Origin: Deltaproteobacteria bacterium
GTDB taxonomy: Bacteria > Myxococcota_A > Polyangia > Polyangiales > Ga0077539
NCBI GenBank assembly: GCA_947477565.1
Contig: CANJUR010000003.1
Coordinates: 1 to 64,000, forward strand
Direction: 5' to 3'
DNA: 64,000 bases
Below are positions 44,097-53,247 of the stretch, piece by piece (position 1 is the stretch's first letter; the number at the start of each line of letters is the position of its first letter). The notes beneath the pieces are model-generated. The model did no database searches. It had not been told where the DNA came from and was given only the letters and a program-made list of their open reading frames with translations. A program made the translations under genes and the position numbers.

Positions 44097-46154
44097 ATGA
44101 CGACTGAAGCATTGATCCCGGATCCAGAAGCGGAGAAGCCGACCGGGCGTCGCGCGAGCGCAGAGGCGATGGGCGCCAAGCAGCGCGACATCTCGGTGAG
44201 CGAGTTTTTCACCAAAAACCGCCATTTATTGGGCTTCGACAACCCTGCGAAGGCCCTCCTCACGACGATCAAGGAGGCGGTCGATAACGCCCTCGATGCG
44301 TGCGAGGAGGCGGGCATTCTCCCGACGCTCGACGTGACCGTGGAGGAGGTCTCCGACGGGCGCTACCGCGTTCGCGTCGAGGACAACGGCCCTGGCATCG
44401 TGAAGGAGCAGATCCCCAAGATCTTCGCGAAGCTGCTGTACGGCTCGAAGTTTCACCGACTGCGGCAGTCGCGCGGGCAGCAGGGCATCGGCATCAGCGC
44501 CGCGGGAATGTACGGTCATCTCACCACCGGGCGGCCGGTGGTGGTGGTGAGCAAGATCGGAAAGGGGCGGCCGGCGTGGCGCGTGGAGGTGCGCATCGAT
44601 TCGCGCACCAACGAGCCAAAACAACTCAACGACAAGAACGACACCGTCACCTGGGAGAAAGACCACGGGACTTCGGTGGAGATCGAGCTGATGGGCCTGT
44701 ACCGCGGCGGCCGAACGTCCGTGGACGCTTACCTGGAGCAGACGGTGGTCGCCAATCCCCACCTCGAGCTTTCGTACAAGCCGCCGAAGGGCCCACTCGT
44801 TCACTTCCCTCGGGTGAGCGAGCACCTGCCGCCGGAAGCGCAGGAGATCAAGCCGCACCCGCACGGGGTCGAGCTTGGGATGCTCATCAAGATTCTCAAT
44901 GAAGCGGGTCGTCGGCACGTCGGGCAGACTCTGATGGAGGAGTTTTCGCGGGTGACGCAGCCCGTGGCCGACGAGCTGTGCAAGCGGGCGGGGGTTGATC
45001 CCAATGCGGTGGCGTCGAAGGTCGATGCGGTGAAAATCGAGGCGATGCACGCCGCGATGGTGGCGTCCAATGCGGCGCTGCCACCGATCAAGAAGTTTGC
45101 TTCGAAGGTCGCTCGCTCGGACGTCAACGTGCGCGAGGAGGTGCTCGAAGAAGGCACTGGCTTCTCTCCAACATTGGCCGATCTGGTGATTCGGCGGGCG
45201 GGCATGGAGCCGACGCTGAAGGCGAAGCTCCTCACGCCGATGATGGTCGAGAAGATCTATGAATCGCTTCACGGATCGCAGGTGAAGATCCTGCCGCCGC
45301 CGGCGAACTGCATCGTTCCGGTGGGCGAGGCGCTGGTGATGGAGGGCCTCCGTCGGCGCTTCAAAGGAGAGTTCTTCACTTCGCATACGCGCCCGCCCGC
45401 AGTGTACCGGGGTAATCCGTTCGTGGTCGAAGCGGGTGTCGCCTTTGGTGGCACTCTGACCAGGGACGACTCGGCGGACGTTCTGCGCTTCGCCAATCGG
45501 GTTCCGTTGCTGTACCAGCCACGGGCTTGCGCCATCCACGAGGCGGTGCTCAAGGTCGATTGGAAGTCTTACGGACTGCAGCAGCGGAAGGGCGAGCTGC
45601 CGGTCGGTCCGCTGGCGATCTTCGTGCACCTCGCGAGCGTATGGGTGCCATTCACCAGCGAGGCAAAAGAGGCAGTCGCGCACTACGACGAGGTGGTGCG
45701 GGAGATTCGGCTCGCGCTGATGGAGTGCGGGCGCAAGCTCGGGGCTTGGGTGAAGGCGCAGCAGGCCGAACGCTGGGAGACGCAGCGAAAGAGCCTTTTC
45801 GAGAAGTATATTGTGGAGTTGGCTGCCTCGATCCACAGCATCACGAAGGTGTCCGAAGAGAGCGTGAGAAACGACTTCCACCACGCTCTGCCCAACCACG
45901 TGCGAATCGCGATCACGGTGCCCGAGGGCACTCCCCCGAGCGCCGAGGCTGGCGTTGATGCGGTGCCCGGGGAGGCCCCCGTCGATGGTGAAGTGGTCGG
46001 GGCGGAAGTGCCGTCGGGCGTCGTGGCGCGGCCATCGGAGCCGCCCCCGGACATGTCCGATGACGGGGAGGGGAGTCCCTTCGAAGATGTCACTCCCGGT
46101 AACACGCGACAGTTGGTGCTGAAGATGCGGCCGAAGTCGGGAAGAAAGCTGTAA
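44097..46154 (+). CDS. top6B: DNA topoisomerase VI subunit B
   Basis: About 685 residues from ATG at 44097; TTG at 44058 would add 13. The GHKL ATPase is complete: KEAVDNALDACEEAG with Asn64, EDNGPGI, and RQSRGQQGIGISAAG. A following segment has the helix-two-turn-helix and transducer parts (LASVWVPFTSEAKEA, YIVELAASIHSI). The C-terminus is Pro/Glu/Val-rich. With subunit A this type IIB enzyme relaxes and decatenates DNA, using ATP. It is typical of archaea and plants and rare in bacteria. The A gene starts 5 bp downstream. Confidence 0.94.
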   Translation: MTTEALIPDPEAEKPTGRRASAEAMGAKQRDISVSEFFTKNRHLLGFDNPAKALLTTIKEAVDNALDACEEAGILPTLDVTVEEVSDGRYRVRVEDNGPGIVKEQIPKIFAKLLYGSKFHRLRQSRGQQGIGISAAGMYGHLTTGRPVVVVSKIGKGRPAWRVEVRIDSRTNEPKQLNDKNDTVTWEKDHGTSVEIELMGLYRGGRTSVDAYLEQTVVANPHLELSYKPPKGPLVHFPRVSEHLPPEAQEIKPHPHGVELGMLIKILNEAGRRHVGQTLMEEFSRVTQPVADELCKRAGVDPNAVASKVDAVKIEAMHAAMVASNAALPPIKKFASKVARSDVNVREEVLEEGTGFSPTLADLVIRRAGMEPTLKAKLLTPMMVEKIYESLHGSQVKILPPPANCIVPVGEALVMEGLRRRFKGEFFTSHTRPPAVYRGNPFVVEAGVAFGGTLTRDDSADVLRFANRVPLLYQPRACAIHEAVLKVDWKSYGLQQRKGELPVGPLAIFVHLASVWVPFTSEAKEAVAHYDEVVREIRLALMECGRKLGAWVKAQQAERWETQRKSLFEKYIVELAASIHSITKVSEESVRNDFHHALPNHVRIAITVPEGTPPSAEAGVDAVPGEAPVDGEVVGAEVPSGVVARPSEPPPDMSDDGEGSPFEDVTPGNTRQLVLKMRPKSGRKL

Positions 46155-46159
46155 CCGCC

Positions 46160-47350
46160 ATGGCAACCAGGAAGAAGACCCCGGCCGGAACAACGCCCGC
46201 GTCGAAGTCCGCATCCGCGGAGACGGCGTCGGATGCTCCGCGCGAAATCGGCGAGCGCGACCGCGTCACGCTGCAGAAGATCACTGACCTCGCATTCAAT
46301 GCGCTGGCGGACGTTCGGCGCGGGAAGAATCCGGCGCTGAGCATCCCGGTGCGTGCCTTGTCCAATGTGAGCTTCGATCAGGAGGCGGGTCTTATCCGCC
46401 TGGGGGAGTCGCGGCAGTCGCGCAACTTCTTCCATATAAAGCAGGCGAAGCTGTTCATGCAGACGTTTCTGATTGCGGAGCACTGCAAGAAGCTTATCGA
46501 GGCCGGGGCGACTACCTCGATTCGCGATATCTATTATGGTGCCAAGCACTCTGTCGCAGGCACGAAGGAGAACACCTTCGAAGAGCAGGCCGAGAGCGAC
46601 CCGATCATCGAAGACCTGGAGGTGACCATCGACGCACTCCGCGAAGAGCTACATCTTCGGGCGGAAAACCGCGGTGCAATGGTCGGTCCGATGACGATTC
46701 GAGATACCGGCGACACCATCGACCTGCGACGGATGGGCTCCGGCGGCTGGAGCATCCCTAGCATCGTAGAGGACAATCGCATCGAGTTCATGAAGACCGA
46801 GGCGGACTACATTCTCTTCATCGAGAAGGGCGCCGTGTGGGCGCGCCTCAACGAAGACCGCTTCTGGCAGAAAAACAACTGCATGCTGCTGCACGGCAGC
46901 GGCATGGCGGCACGCGGCACCCGGCGGCTACTGCGGCGCATGCACGAAGAACTCAAGCTTCCCCTGTATGTGCTGACGGACAACGATCCGTGGGGCTTCT
47001 ACATCTATTCGGTCATCAAGCAGGGGAGCATCAATCTTGCTTACGAGTCGATGCGCATGGCCGTTCCGCAGGCGAGATTCCTGGGATTGATGAGCTCGGA
47101 TGCCGAGCGATTCAATCTCCAACCCAACGTCTCGATGGCGCTGAAGGATGAAGACAGCGCGCGCATTGAGCAGCTGATGCGCTACGACTGGTTTGCCGCG
47201 AAGCGCTGGCAAGAAGAGCTCGCGCTGATGAAGAAGACCCAGAAGAAGTACGAGCTTGAGGCTCTCTCCTCCCGGGGCATCCGATACATTACAGAGGAGT
47301 ACATCCCGCAAAAGCTTCGGGGCAAGCGCGGCGATTCCTGGCTTGATTGA
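46160..47350 (+). CDS. top6A: DNA topoisomerase VI subunit A (Spo11 homologue)
   Basis: 396 residues. A winged-helix CAP domain bears the catalytic Tyr in TSIRDIYYGAKH (Tyr125/126 pair). The Toprim fold follows with Glu222 in FIEKGA and Asp274/Asp276 in TDNDPWGFYI. The N-terminal 25 residues are Lys/Thr/Ala-rich and disordered. It pairs with subunit B to cut and pass DNA with 2-nt overhangs. The two genes are in the usual B-A order with a 5-bp gap, so they form one operon and a complete A2B2 enzyme. Confidence 0.95.
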   Translation: MATRKKTPAGTTPASKSASAETASDAPREIGERDRVTLQKITDLAFNALADVRRGKNPALSIPVRALSNVSFDQEAGLIRLGESRQSRNFFHIKQAKLFMQTFLIAEHCKKLIEAGATTSIRDIYYGAKHSVAGTKENTFEEQAESDPIIEDLEVTIDALREELHLRAENRGAMVGPMTIRDTGDTIDLRRMGSGGWSIPSIVEDNRIEFMKTEADYILFIEKGAVWARLNEDRFWQKNNCMLLHGSGMAARGTRRLLRRMHEELKLPLYVLTDNDPWGFYIYSVIKQGSINLAYESMRMAVPQARFLGLMSSDAERFNLQPNVSMALKDEDSARIEQLMRYDWFAAKRWQEELALMKKTQKKYELEALSSRGIRYITEEYIPQKLRGKRGDSWLD

Positions 47351-47379
47351 AGTCGGCTGATACGGTACCCCGCCGCCTC

Positions 47380-48177
47380 ATGGCCGCCACCCCCCCGTAC
47401 ACCGCGCTTTCTCTCGACCTCGACGTCAACATCGCCATCGTCACCCTCGAGCGTCCCGAGCGCATGAACGCGCTGTCCCGGGTTCTCCTCCAGGAGATCG
47501 GGACAGCCTTTCGCGCGCTCGGTGCAGACCCGATGGTGCGAGCGGTGGTGCTGACTGGCTCTGGGGAGAAGGCCTTTTGCGCCGGAGCCGACCTCAAAGA
47601 GCGACTGGGCATGTCCGAAGACGACGTGCGGCAACTGCTCGTTCTCTATCGAGAGAGCTTCGGCGCAGTGGATGCGTGTCCGAAGCCCGTCGTGGCGGCG
47701 ATTCAGGGAGTGGCGCTCGGCGGCGGATTCGAACTCGCTCTCGCATGCGACCTGCGCGTGGCCAGCGCGAGCGCAGTGGTCGGCCTGCCCGAGACCTCAC
47801 TGGCGATCATCCCCGGTGCGGGCGGAACGCAACGCCTGCCTCGCCTGGTGGGCCCAGGACGGGCGAAGGAGATGATCCTGCTGGCGCGACGGTATGCGGC
47901 CCACGAGGCGCTCTCGCTCGGTCTGTTGACCGCCCTGGCAAACCCCGGAGAGACGGCCCTGGCAGCGGCGAAGCGCCTGGTGGCCCCGCTCGCAAACGGC
48001 GCCCCGATTGCGCTTGCGGCTGCGATGGAGGCGGTCGATGGCGGGGCCGATCTCGATCTCGCCGAGGGCCTGCTGCTTGAAGCGCGTTGTTACGAGAAGA
48101 CGCTGGTGTCGAGTGATCGGCGAGAGGCGCTCGCCGCCTTCAGCGAAGGGCGAAGGCCCGTGTACCGCGGCGAGTAG
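47380..48177 (+). CDS. Enoyl-CoA hydratase/isomerase family protein
   Basis: 265 residues from ATG at 47380 (a TTG at 47347 overlaps the top6A stop and is less likely). Crotonase fold with the oxyanion-hole AFCAGADL and GVALGGGFELALACD, and the two catalytic Glu residues Glu118 and Glu138 (LPETSLAIIPGAGGTQRL). It hydrates enoyl-CoA in fatty-acid or branched amino acid breakdown. It may be co-transcribed with top6A, though there is no functional link. The acyl-CoA carboxylase gene is 2.7 kb away. Confidence 0.92.
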   Translation: MAATPPYTALSLDLDVNIAIVTLERPERMNALSRVLLQEIGTAFRALGADPMVRAVVLTGSGEKAFCAGADLKERLGMSEDDVRQLLVLYRESFGAVDACPKPVVAAIQGVALGGGFELALACDLRVASASAVVGLPETSLAIIPGAGGTQRLPRLVGPGRAKEMILLARRYAAHEALSLGLLTALANPGETALAAAKRLVAPLANGAPIALAAAMEAVDGGADLDLAEGLLLEARCYEKTLVSSDRREALAAFSEGRRPVYRGE

Positions 48178-48404
48178 TTGAGTCGAGTGTCCGGTTGCCG
48201 ATTGAGCCCGCGCTCGGAGCCATAGGCATCGCGGCCACTCTGGTGATGTGTCGCCGCGTTTCATGGCAATGGAGTTTCGACTCGAGCGTGGTGACTACGA
48301 CGTCATTGATGCCACTTCCTATCTTGCCACGATGACACAAGGCTCCACACGTTAGTGTCTGGGCGATCATGTGTTGCAAAGACATCTTTCAGGAGATGAG
48401 TTTC

Positions 48405-50840
48405 ATGATTTTTCGCGGGAAACACAGGGCTATCGCGATCATTGCGGGGTTGCTGGCCATGACTTCCACCGTGATCGCTCAGCCGCGCACTCCGACTCCC
48501 CCGGTTCGTCCCACCGCGGCCCCGCAGCGGCCCACGCTGCCCGCTGCGGCAGCGGCACAGGTCGCCCCGGTGATCGATCCTGGGCCCGTGCCTGTCGCTC
48601 CGCAGCCATCACCGCCACCACCGGCCTTCCGTGTCGCCATTACCGCTGGGATCAATGGGCAGTTCAGCGCCGTGATCTGCGGCGATGATCCGCCACTGCC
48701 GGTGTTTGCTCACGTCGCGGCGCAGCTCGCGGGGGAGCCCGACACACTGGCCTTCGATGCCGGCGATCTGCTCGGCCCCTCGGCGGTCACGCGCCTCACG
48801 GTCCAGCACGATGTGGACGCCTTCGCTGCCGCCGTGGCCGCCAGCGGAATCCGGTGGATGGCCTTCGGTCACCGCGATCTGTCCGCCGATCGCGCCCCGA
48901 TCGTCGTCGGCCTCCGCGCGCTGCGTGCGCGCAATCTTCGGCACGTCCTCTCCAATCTTCATTGCGACGCGACTCACCGCGAGCTTTGCGAAGTGCTCGA
49001 GGACGCCGACGACGCGCCTGTGATCGTAGACTCGCCAGCCGGGCGGGTGGCCCTGATCGCAATGGTAGATCCTTCGGCCCTGCCGCTGCTGGCGCATGAC
49101 CGCGCGGCGGGATTCACCCTCGATCCGCTCGACGAGGCCGTGCCACGGGCAGTGACTGCGGCGCGCGCCGCGGGGGCCGCGCACGTGGTGGTGATCGTTG
49201 ATCCGCGGGCTCGTCATGAGGTCGAGCAGGCGCTCGCGCTCGCAGAACTCTTCGAGCCGGGCCGCGGTCCCGACGCGATGGTTGTTCACGACCTCCCAGC
49301 GGGAACATCGGCCATCCTCACGGCGCGCTCCGGCGTACCGATCGTCGCAACCCGCCCGGGCGATGCCCTGGTTTTGGAGCCCGAAGCCGCGCGGGTGAGT
49401 CGCCCGGCGCGCACCGGCACCACCCCAGCGCTCGTAACGGCCTTCGTCCAATCGACGCGTCAATGGCTCTGCAGCACCTACGCATCGCCGCTCGCAGGGG
49501 GCCACCTCAGTTCGGAACTCTCTCGCGATGCCTTCGCGGGGCTTTTCCTCGATGTACTGCGCGACCTCGCGCGAGCCGACGTGGCAGTGATCAATCGCGG
49601 CGCCATTCGACAGCCAATCGGGCTCTTTCCGATGCGTGGAAGCATCACGCCGCTTTCCATCGCTGCGGCGCTGCCGTTCGAGGACTCGCTCCACGTCGCG
49701 CGGGTCACCGGCGCGGTGCTCAAGGCGCTCGCCACCGCTGCACGGGGTGAGGGATTCTATCTTCGCGGGGTGTCCGTCGTCGGCGGCGCCGTGAAGGTCA
49801 ACGGCCGACTCATCGACGACGCCCAGCAGTACCGGATCATCACGACCGGCTTCGTCGCCACGGGCGGCGACGGCGGCGTGGGAGACAACGTCGAGTACGA
49901 GCGCTTCCTGACGACGAGCGCGCAGGAGACCTTCCTCGGGTGGCTCCGACAGCCGCGGGAGGGCGACATCCTCCACGCTCCGAGTGACCCCGCCGAACAC
50001 ACCCGCTGGAACTTCCGCTGGACCACGGACCTGGGCTTCAGCTCCACCACGATCGCCGCCAACCCCTTTGTCGGCACAGGGCTCACGTACACAGATCCGC
50101 AGTTGTCCCGCGCGCAGTCGCTCAACCTGCGGCTCGACATGCTGGCCCGCGCCGACGCTGACAACCCTTATTTCACCTGGGACAACGGCCTGCGGCTTCA
50201 GTACGGCCGCGCCTCCGTGACCCCATCACCCTCAATGGCCACGATGTCGCCCGCGCCTGGCCCCTTCGACGAAAACCAGGACCTTATTTCGTACAACACT
50301 GCGCTCGCCTGGCGCTGGTTTCGTGGCGACCGCAAGTGGTTCCACCCGTTGCCCGTGGCGCTCGGGTTCGTCGAGACCGAGATCGACGGCCCGCCGACGC
50401 CGCGCAACCCCGACTTCCACCACCTCACGCTGCGTCCCACGGTCGGCGCGCGCTTCGAACTCCTCGACCGCATGACCCTCAACCTCACCGCTGGCATGAA
50501 CTGGATGGAGTCACTCGCACCGACCCAGGTCACCGGCTCAAAGCCCGAGTTTGCCGTCGTCGGCTCGCTGGTCGCGCGTCCGGGAACCCTCTTCACCGTC
50601 GGCGGGCGCAACATCGATGGCGGGTTCTCCGTCGAGTACACCCTCAGCGATCCGGGCAACTCCGACAGCCAGATCCTGCGTGCTTCCGGGCGGCTCTCGA
50701 TTCCACTCTTCCAGCCGCTACAGATCACTCTCGGCTATGACCTCTACGCCCGCACCGTCAACGGCCAGTCCTGGGGACTCGGGCACGACACCACCATCGG
50801 CCTTCGCATCGCCTTCTCCCGTTCGGTCCAACTCTTCTAA
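48405..50840 (+). CDS. 5'-nucleotidase-like protein fused to a C-terminal beta-barrel
   Basis: 811 residues from ATG at 48405, 9 nt after AGGAG. Signal peptide ends STVIAQ; a Pro/Ala/Thr linker follows to about 75. A metallophosphatase-like domain (about 78-330) has VAITAGINGQFSAV, FDAGDLLGP and GHRDLS where active enzymes have GNHE, so catalysis is doubtful. The 5'-nucleotidase C-domain (about 345-515) has TAFVQSTRQWL, ADVAVINRGAIRQP, SLHVARVTGAVLKAL and TTGFVATGGDG. From about 530 strands such as NLRLDMLARADAD and GLRLQYGRASV suggest an outer-membrane barrel, ending SRSVQLF. This fusion is unusual. Confidence 0.8.
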   Translation: MIFRGKHRAIAIIAGLLAMTSTVIAQPRTPTPPVRPTAAPQRPTLPAAAAAQVAPVIDPGPVPVAPQPSPPPPAFRVAITAGINGQFSAVICGDDPPLPVFAHVAAQLAGEPDTLAFDAGDLLGPSAVTRLTVQHDVDAFAAAVAASGIRWMAFGHRDLSADRAPIVVGLRALRARNLRHVLSNLHCDATHRELCEVLEDADDAPVIVDSPAGRVALIAMVDPSALPLLAHDRAAGFTLDPLDEAVPRAVTAARAAGAAHVVVIVDPRARHEVEQALALAELFEPGRGPDAMVVHDLPAGTSAILTARSGVPIVATRPGDALVLEPEAARVSRPARTGTTPALVTAFVQSTRQWLCSTYASPLAGGHLSSELSRDAFAGLFLDVLRDLARADVAVINRGAIRQPIGLFPMRGSITPLSIAAALPFEDSLHVARVTGAVLKALATAARGEGFYLRGVSVVGGAVKVNGRLIDDAQQYRIITTGFVATGGDGGVGDNVEYERFLTTSAQETFLGWLRQPREGDILHAPSDPAEHTRWNFRWTTDLGFSSTTIAANPFVGTGLTYTDPQLSRAQSLNLRLDMLARADADNPYFTWDNGLRLQYGRASVTPSPSMATMSPAPGPFDENQDLISYNTALAWRWFRGDRKWFHPLPVALGFVETEIDGPPTPRNPDFHHLTLRPTVGARFELLDRMTLNLTAGMNWMESLAPTQVTGSKPEFAVVGSLVARPGTLFTVGGRNIDGGFSVEYTLSDPGNSDSQILRASGRLSIPLFQPLQITLGYDLYARTVNGQSWGLGHDTTIGLRIAFSRSVQLF

Positions 50841-50914
50841 TCGTCGGTCCACCGATCGCCTCGATGCTGCCGCCACCCTTGCGAATCTCGCGAGGGTTGC
50901 GGTAGGGCAACGCC

Positions 50915-52444
50915 ATGTCTGACGCACGACTCAAGGAGATCCTCGCGCGTGTTGAGCGCGGCGGGGCCGAGAAGTACCACGCGAAGAATACCAGAGAAGG
51001 TAAGCTCTTCGCCCGCGAGCGCATCACGCGGCTCATCGACGCCGGCTCCTTCGAGGAAGAGGCCATCCTCGCCAACAACGTAGAGGCCGACCTCCCGGCG
51101 GATGGCGTCGTCACCGGAACCGCCACGGTCAACGGCCGCACCGTCGCGATCATGGCCAACGACTCGACCATCAAGGCCGGATCCTGGGGTTGGCGCACGG
51201 TGGAGAAGATTCTCCGCATCCAGGAGATCGCGAAGGAGCTGCAGTGTCCGCTGCTCTATCTGGTGGACTCCGCCGGGGCGCGCATCACCGACCAGATCCA
51301 GATGTTTCCGGGACGCCGCGGGGCGGGGCGAATCTTCTACAATCAGGTGCAGCTTTCGGGGCAGATTCCGCAGATCTGCCTGCTCTTCGGGCCGAGCGCT
51401 GCGGGCGGCGCGTACATCCCTGCTTTTTGCGACGTCGTGGTGATGGTCGAGGGCAACGCGAGCATGTACCTCGGCTCGCCGCGCATGGCCGAGATGGTCA
51501 TCGGCGAGAAGGTCACGCTGGAGGAGATGGGCGGCGCGAAGATGCACTGCTCGGTCTCAGGCTGCGGCGACGTGCTGGTGAAGTCCGAAGACGACGCCAT
51601 CGCCTGGGCCCGGCGCTACCTCGCGTACATGCCGCAAAACTTCGAGGAGATCCCCGCGCGCATCGAGTCCGTCGCCCCGGATGCGACCGGAAAGACACTC
51701 GAACAGATCGTCCCCGTTGACGAAAACAAGCCCTTCAACATGTTTCATTTCATCCGGGAGATTGTCGATAAAGACAGCCTTCTGGAGGTCAAGAAGCTCT
51801 TCGCGCAGGAGATGATCACTGCGTTCGCGCGCATCGACGGTCAGCCCGTCGGCATCGTCGCCAATCAGCCCTGGTACAAGGGCGGCGTCCTCTTCGTGGA
51901 TAGCGCCGACAAGGCCGCACGCTTCATCTGGCTCTGCGACGCGTTCAACATCCCGCTGCTGTATCTGGCCGACGTTCCGGGCTTCATGATCGGCACCAGG
52001 GTCGAGCGCGAGGGCATCATCCGCGCAGGCGCGAAGATGATCGCGGCGGTGAGCGAAGCGCGGGTGCCGAAGCTCTCCGTAGTGGTGCGCAAGGCCTACG
52101 GCGCGGGGCTTTACGCGATGTGTGGCCCAGCCTTCGAGCCTGACGCATGCATCGCCCTGCCGACAGCTTCCATCGCGGTGATGGGCCCAAGCGCTGCGGT
52201 CAACGCGGTCTATTACAACAAGATCCAGGAGGTGCCCGCGGGGCCCGAGCGCGACGCCTACGTCCAAAACCTTCGTGCGGAGTACCGGGCCGACGTCGAT
52301 CTCTACAAGCTCGCGAGCGATCTGGTGATCGACGCGGTGGTGCCCTTCGAGGGACTCCGCGGCGAGCTTTCGCGGCGCTTCTCCCGGCTCAAGACCAAGC
52401 GTGAGCCGCGGCCGAGGAAGCACCACATGGTCCCGCCGGTCTGA
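50915..52444 (+). CDS. Acyl-CoA carboxylase, carboxyltransferase (beta) subunit
   Basis: 509 residues, the usual length for PccB/MccB/AccB-type subunits. Two crotonase-like halves: GPSAAGGAYIPAFCD with the Ala-Gly oxyanion pair, then PADVPGFMIG-like ADVPGFMIGTRVERE, and VVVRKAYGAGLYAM. It transfers carboxyl from biotin to an acyl-CoA (propionyl, methylcrotonyl or acetyl; not resolved here). The biotin carboxylase subunit is not in the window. The next gene begins 2 nt after the stop. Confidence 0.93.
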   Translation: MSDARLKEILARVERGGAEKYHAKNTREGKLFARERITRLIDAGSFEEEAILANNVEADLPADGVVTGTATVNGRTVAIMANDSTIKAGSWGWRTVEKILRIQEIAKELQCPLLYLVDSAGARITDQIQMFPGRRGAGRIFYNQVQLSGQIPQICLLFGPSAAGGAYIPAFCDVVVMVEGNASMYLGSPRMAEMVIGEKVTLEEMGGAKMHCSVSGCGDVLVKSEDDAIAWARRYLAYMPQNFEEIPARIESVAPDATGKTLEQIVPVDENKPFNMFHFIREIVDKDSLLEVKKLFAQEMITAFARIDGQPVGIVANQPWYKGGVLFVDSADKAARFIWLCDAFNIPLLYLADVPGFMIGTRVEREGIIRAGAKMIAAVSEARVPKLSVVVRKAYGAGLYAMCGPAFEPDACIALPTASIAVMGPSAAVNAVYYNKIQEVPAGPERDAYVQNLRAEYRADVDLYKLASDLVIDAVVPFEGLRGELSRRFSRLKTKREPRPRKHHMVPPV

Positions 52445-52446
52445 CG

Positions 52447-52992
52447 GTGGCGACCGCACCGGACAGCGGCGAAGGCAGAAAGAGGCCAGAGCGTTCGGCA
52501 GGCGCTCTCGTGGCGCTTGGCATCGTCGCAATCGCCATCCCGCTGCTCCTCTACGCAGCGCGCAACGGGCCCGACCACGACGACCACCCCCACGATCCGC
52601 TGGAGCTTTCCGACGAGCGCGAGTTGCGCGCCGCCGTGGAGGCGGTGTCGGGCATCATCCGATCGGGTGCCGGCGAGGAGGAAGACCGTGCGCTGCAGGT
52701 GCTCGAATCCCTGCACCCCCGGAGCCCCGGGGCCAGCGATCTCTACGAGTCGTGCAAGACCACCTACCGCGGCGCACATGACGCCCAGCAGATCTCCGTC
52801 GAGCTTCGCGCGCTGCTCCCGGGCGACGGCGGCGCCTTGTCCGACGACCAGCGTCGGCGCATGAGCGAGATGCTCGACCGCAGCCAACGCCTCGTGAGCG
52901 AGGCACGCGATGCCCACTTGCGGTGCGTCGGACTCTACGAGCAGGCGGCGGCGCGACTGCACATCCCGCCCGCGCGCCGCCCCAACTCCTGA
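52447..52992 (+). CDS. Single-pass membrane protein of unknown function
   Basis: 181 residues from GTG, 2 nt after the carboxylase stop. A transmembrane helix (ALVALGIVAIAIPLLLYA) near residue 20-40 is preceded by a Lys/Arg-rich stretch, giving a type II topology with a periplasmic His/Asp cluster (DHDDHPHDP) and a helical C-domain. No family recognised. Likely co-transcribed with the carboxylase. Confidence 0.6.
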   Translation: MATAPDSGEGRKRPERSAGALVALGIVAIAIPLLLYAARNGPDHDDHPHDPLELSDERELRAAVEAVSGIIRSGAGEEEDRALQVLESLHPRSPGASDLYESCKTTYRGAHDAQQISVELRALLPGDGGALSDDQRRRMSEMLDRSQRLVSEARDAHLRCVGLYEQAAARLHIPPARRPNS

Positions 52993-53247
52993 CTGGATCG
53001 CTTCAGCGAAAACGCTTCCCTCGATACCGTACCGGCTAATGCCGCGGAATGGCCTTACCGTTTTGCCGCGCGCTCGGCATCGGGCCTTGCGGCGTTCGAC
53101 TCGACGACTTTCCTTCGCGGGCGCCAGATCGGCCGCCGTGAGAGGCAGGGTTCCCCTGGGGCTGCCCTGACCACCCCAAAACTGCTCGATTTCCAGTCAT
53201 TTCAGACAGGCATACCTACTGCACGCGCCAGGGGAAGGAGCGTGCCA

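Noticed and set aside
44226-46214. Long open frame antisense to top6B
   Set aside because: High GC at third positions keeps the opposite strand open; the translation is Arg/His-rich and resembles no protein, while the sense strand is a clear topo VI subunit.
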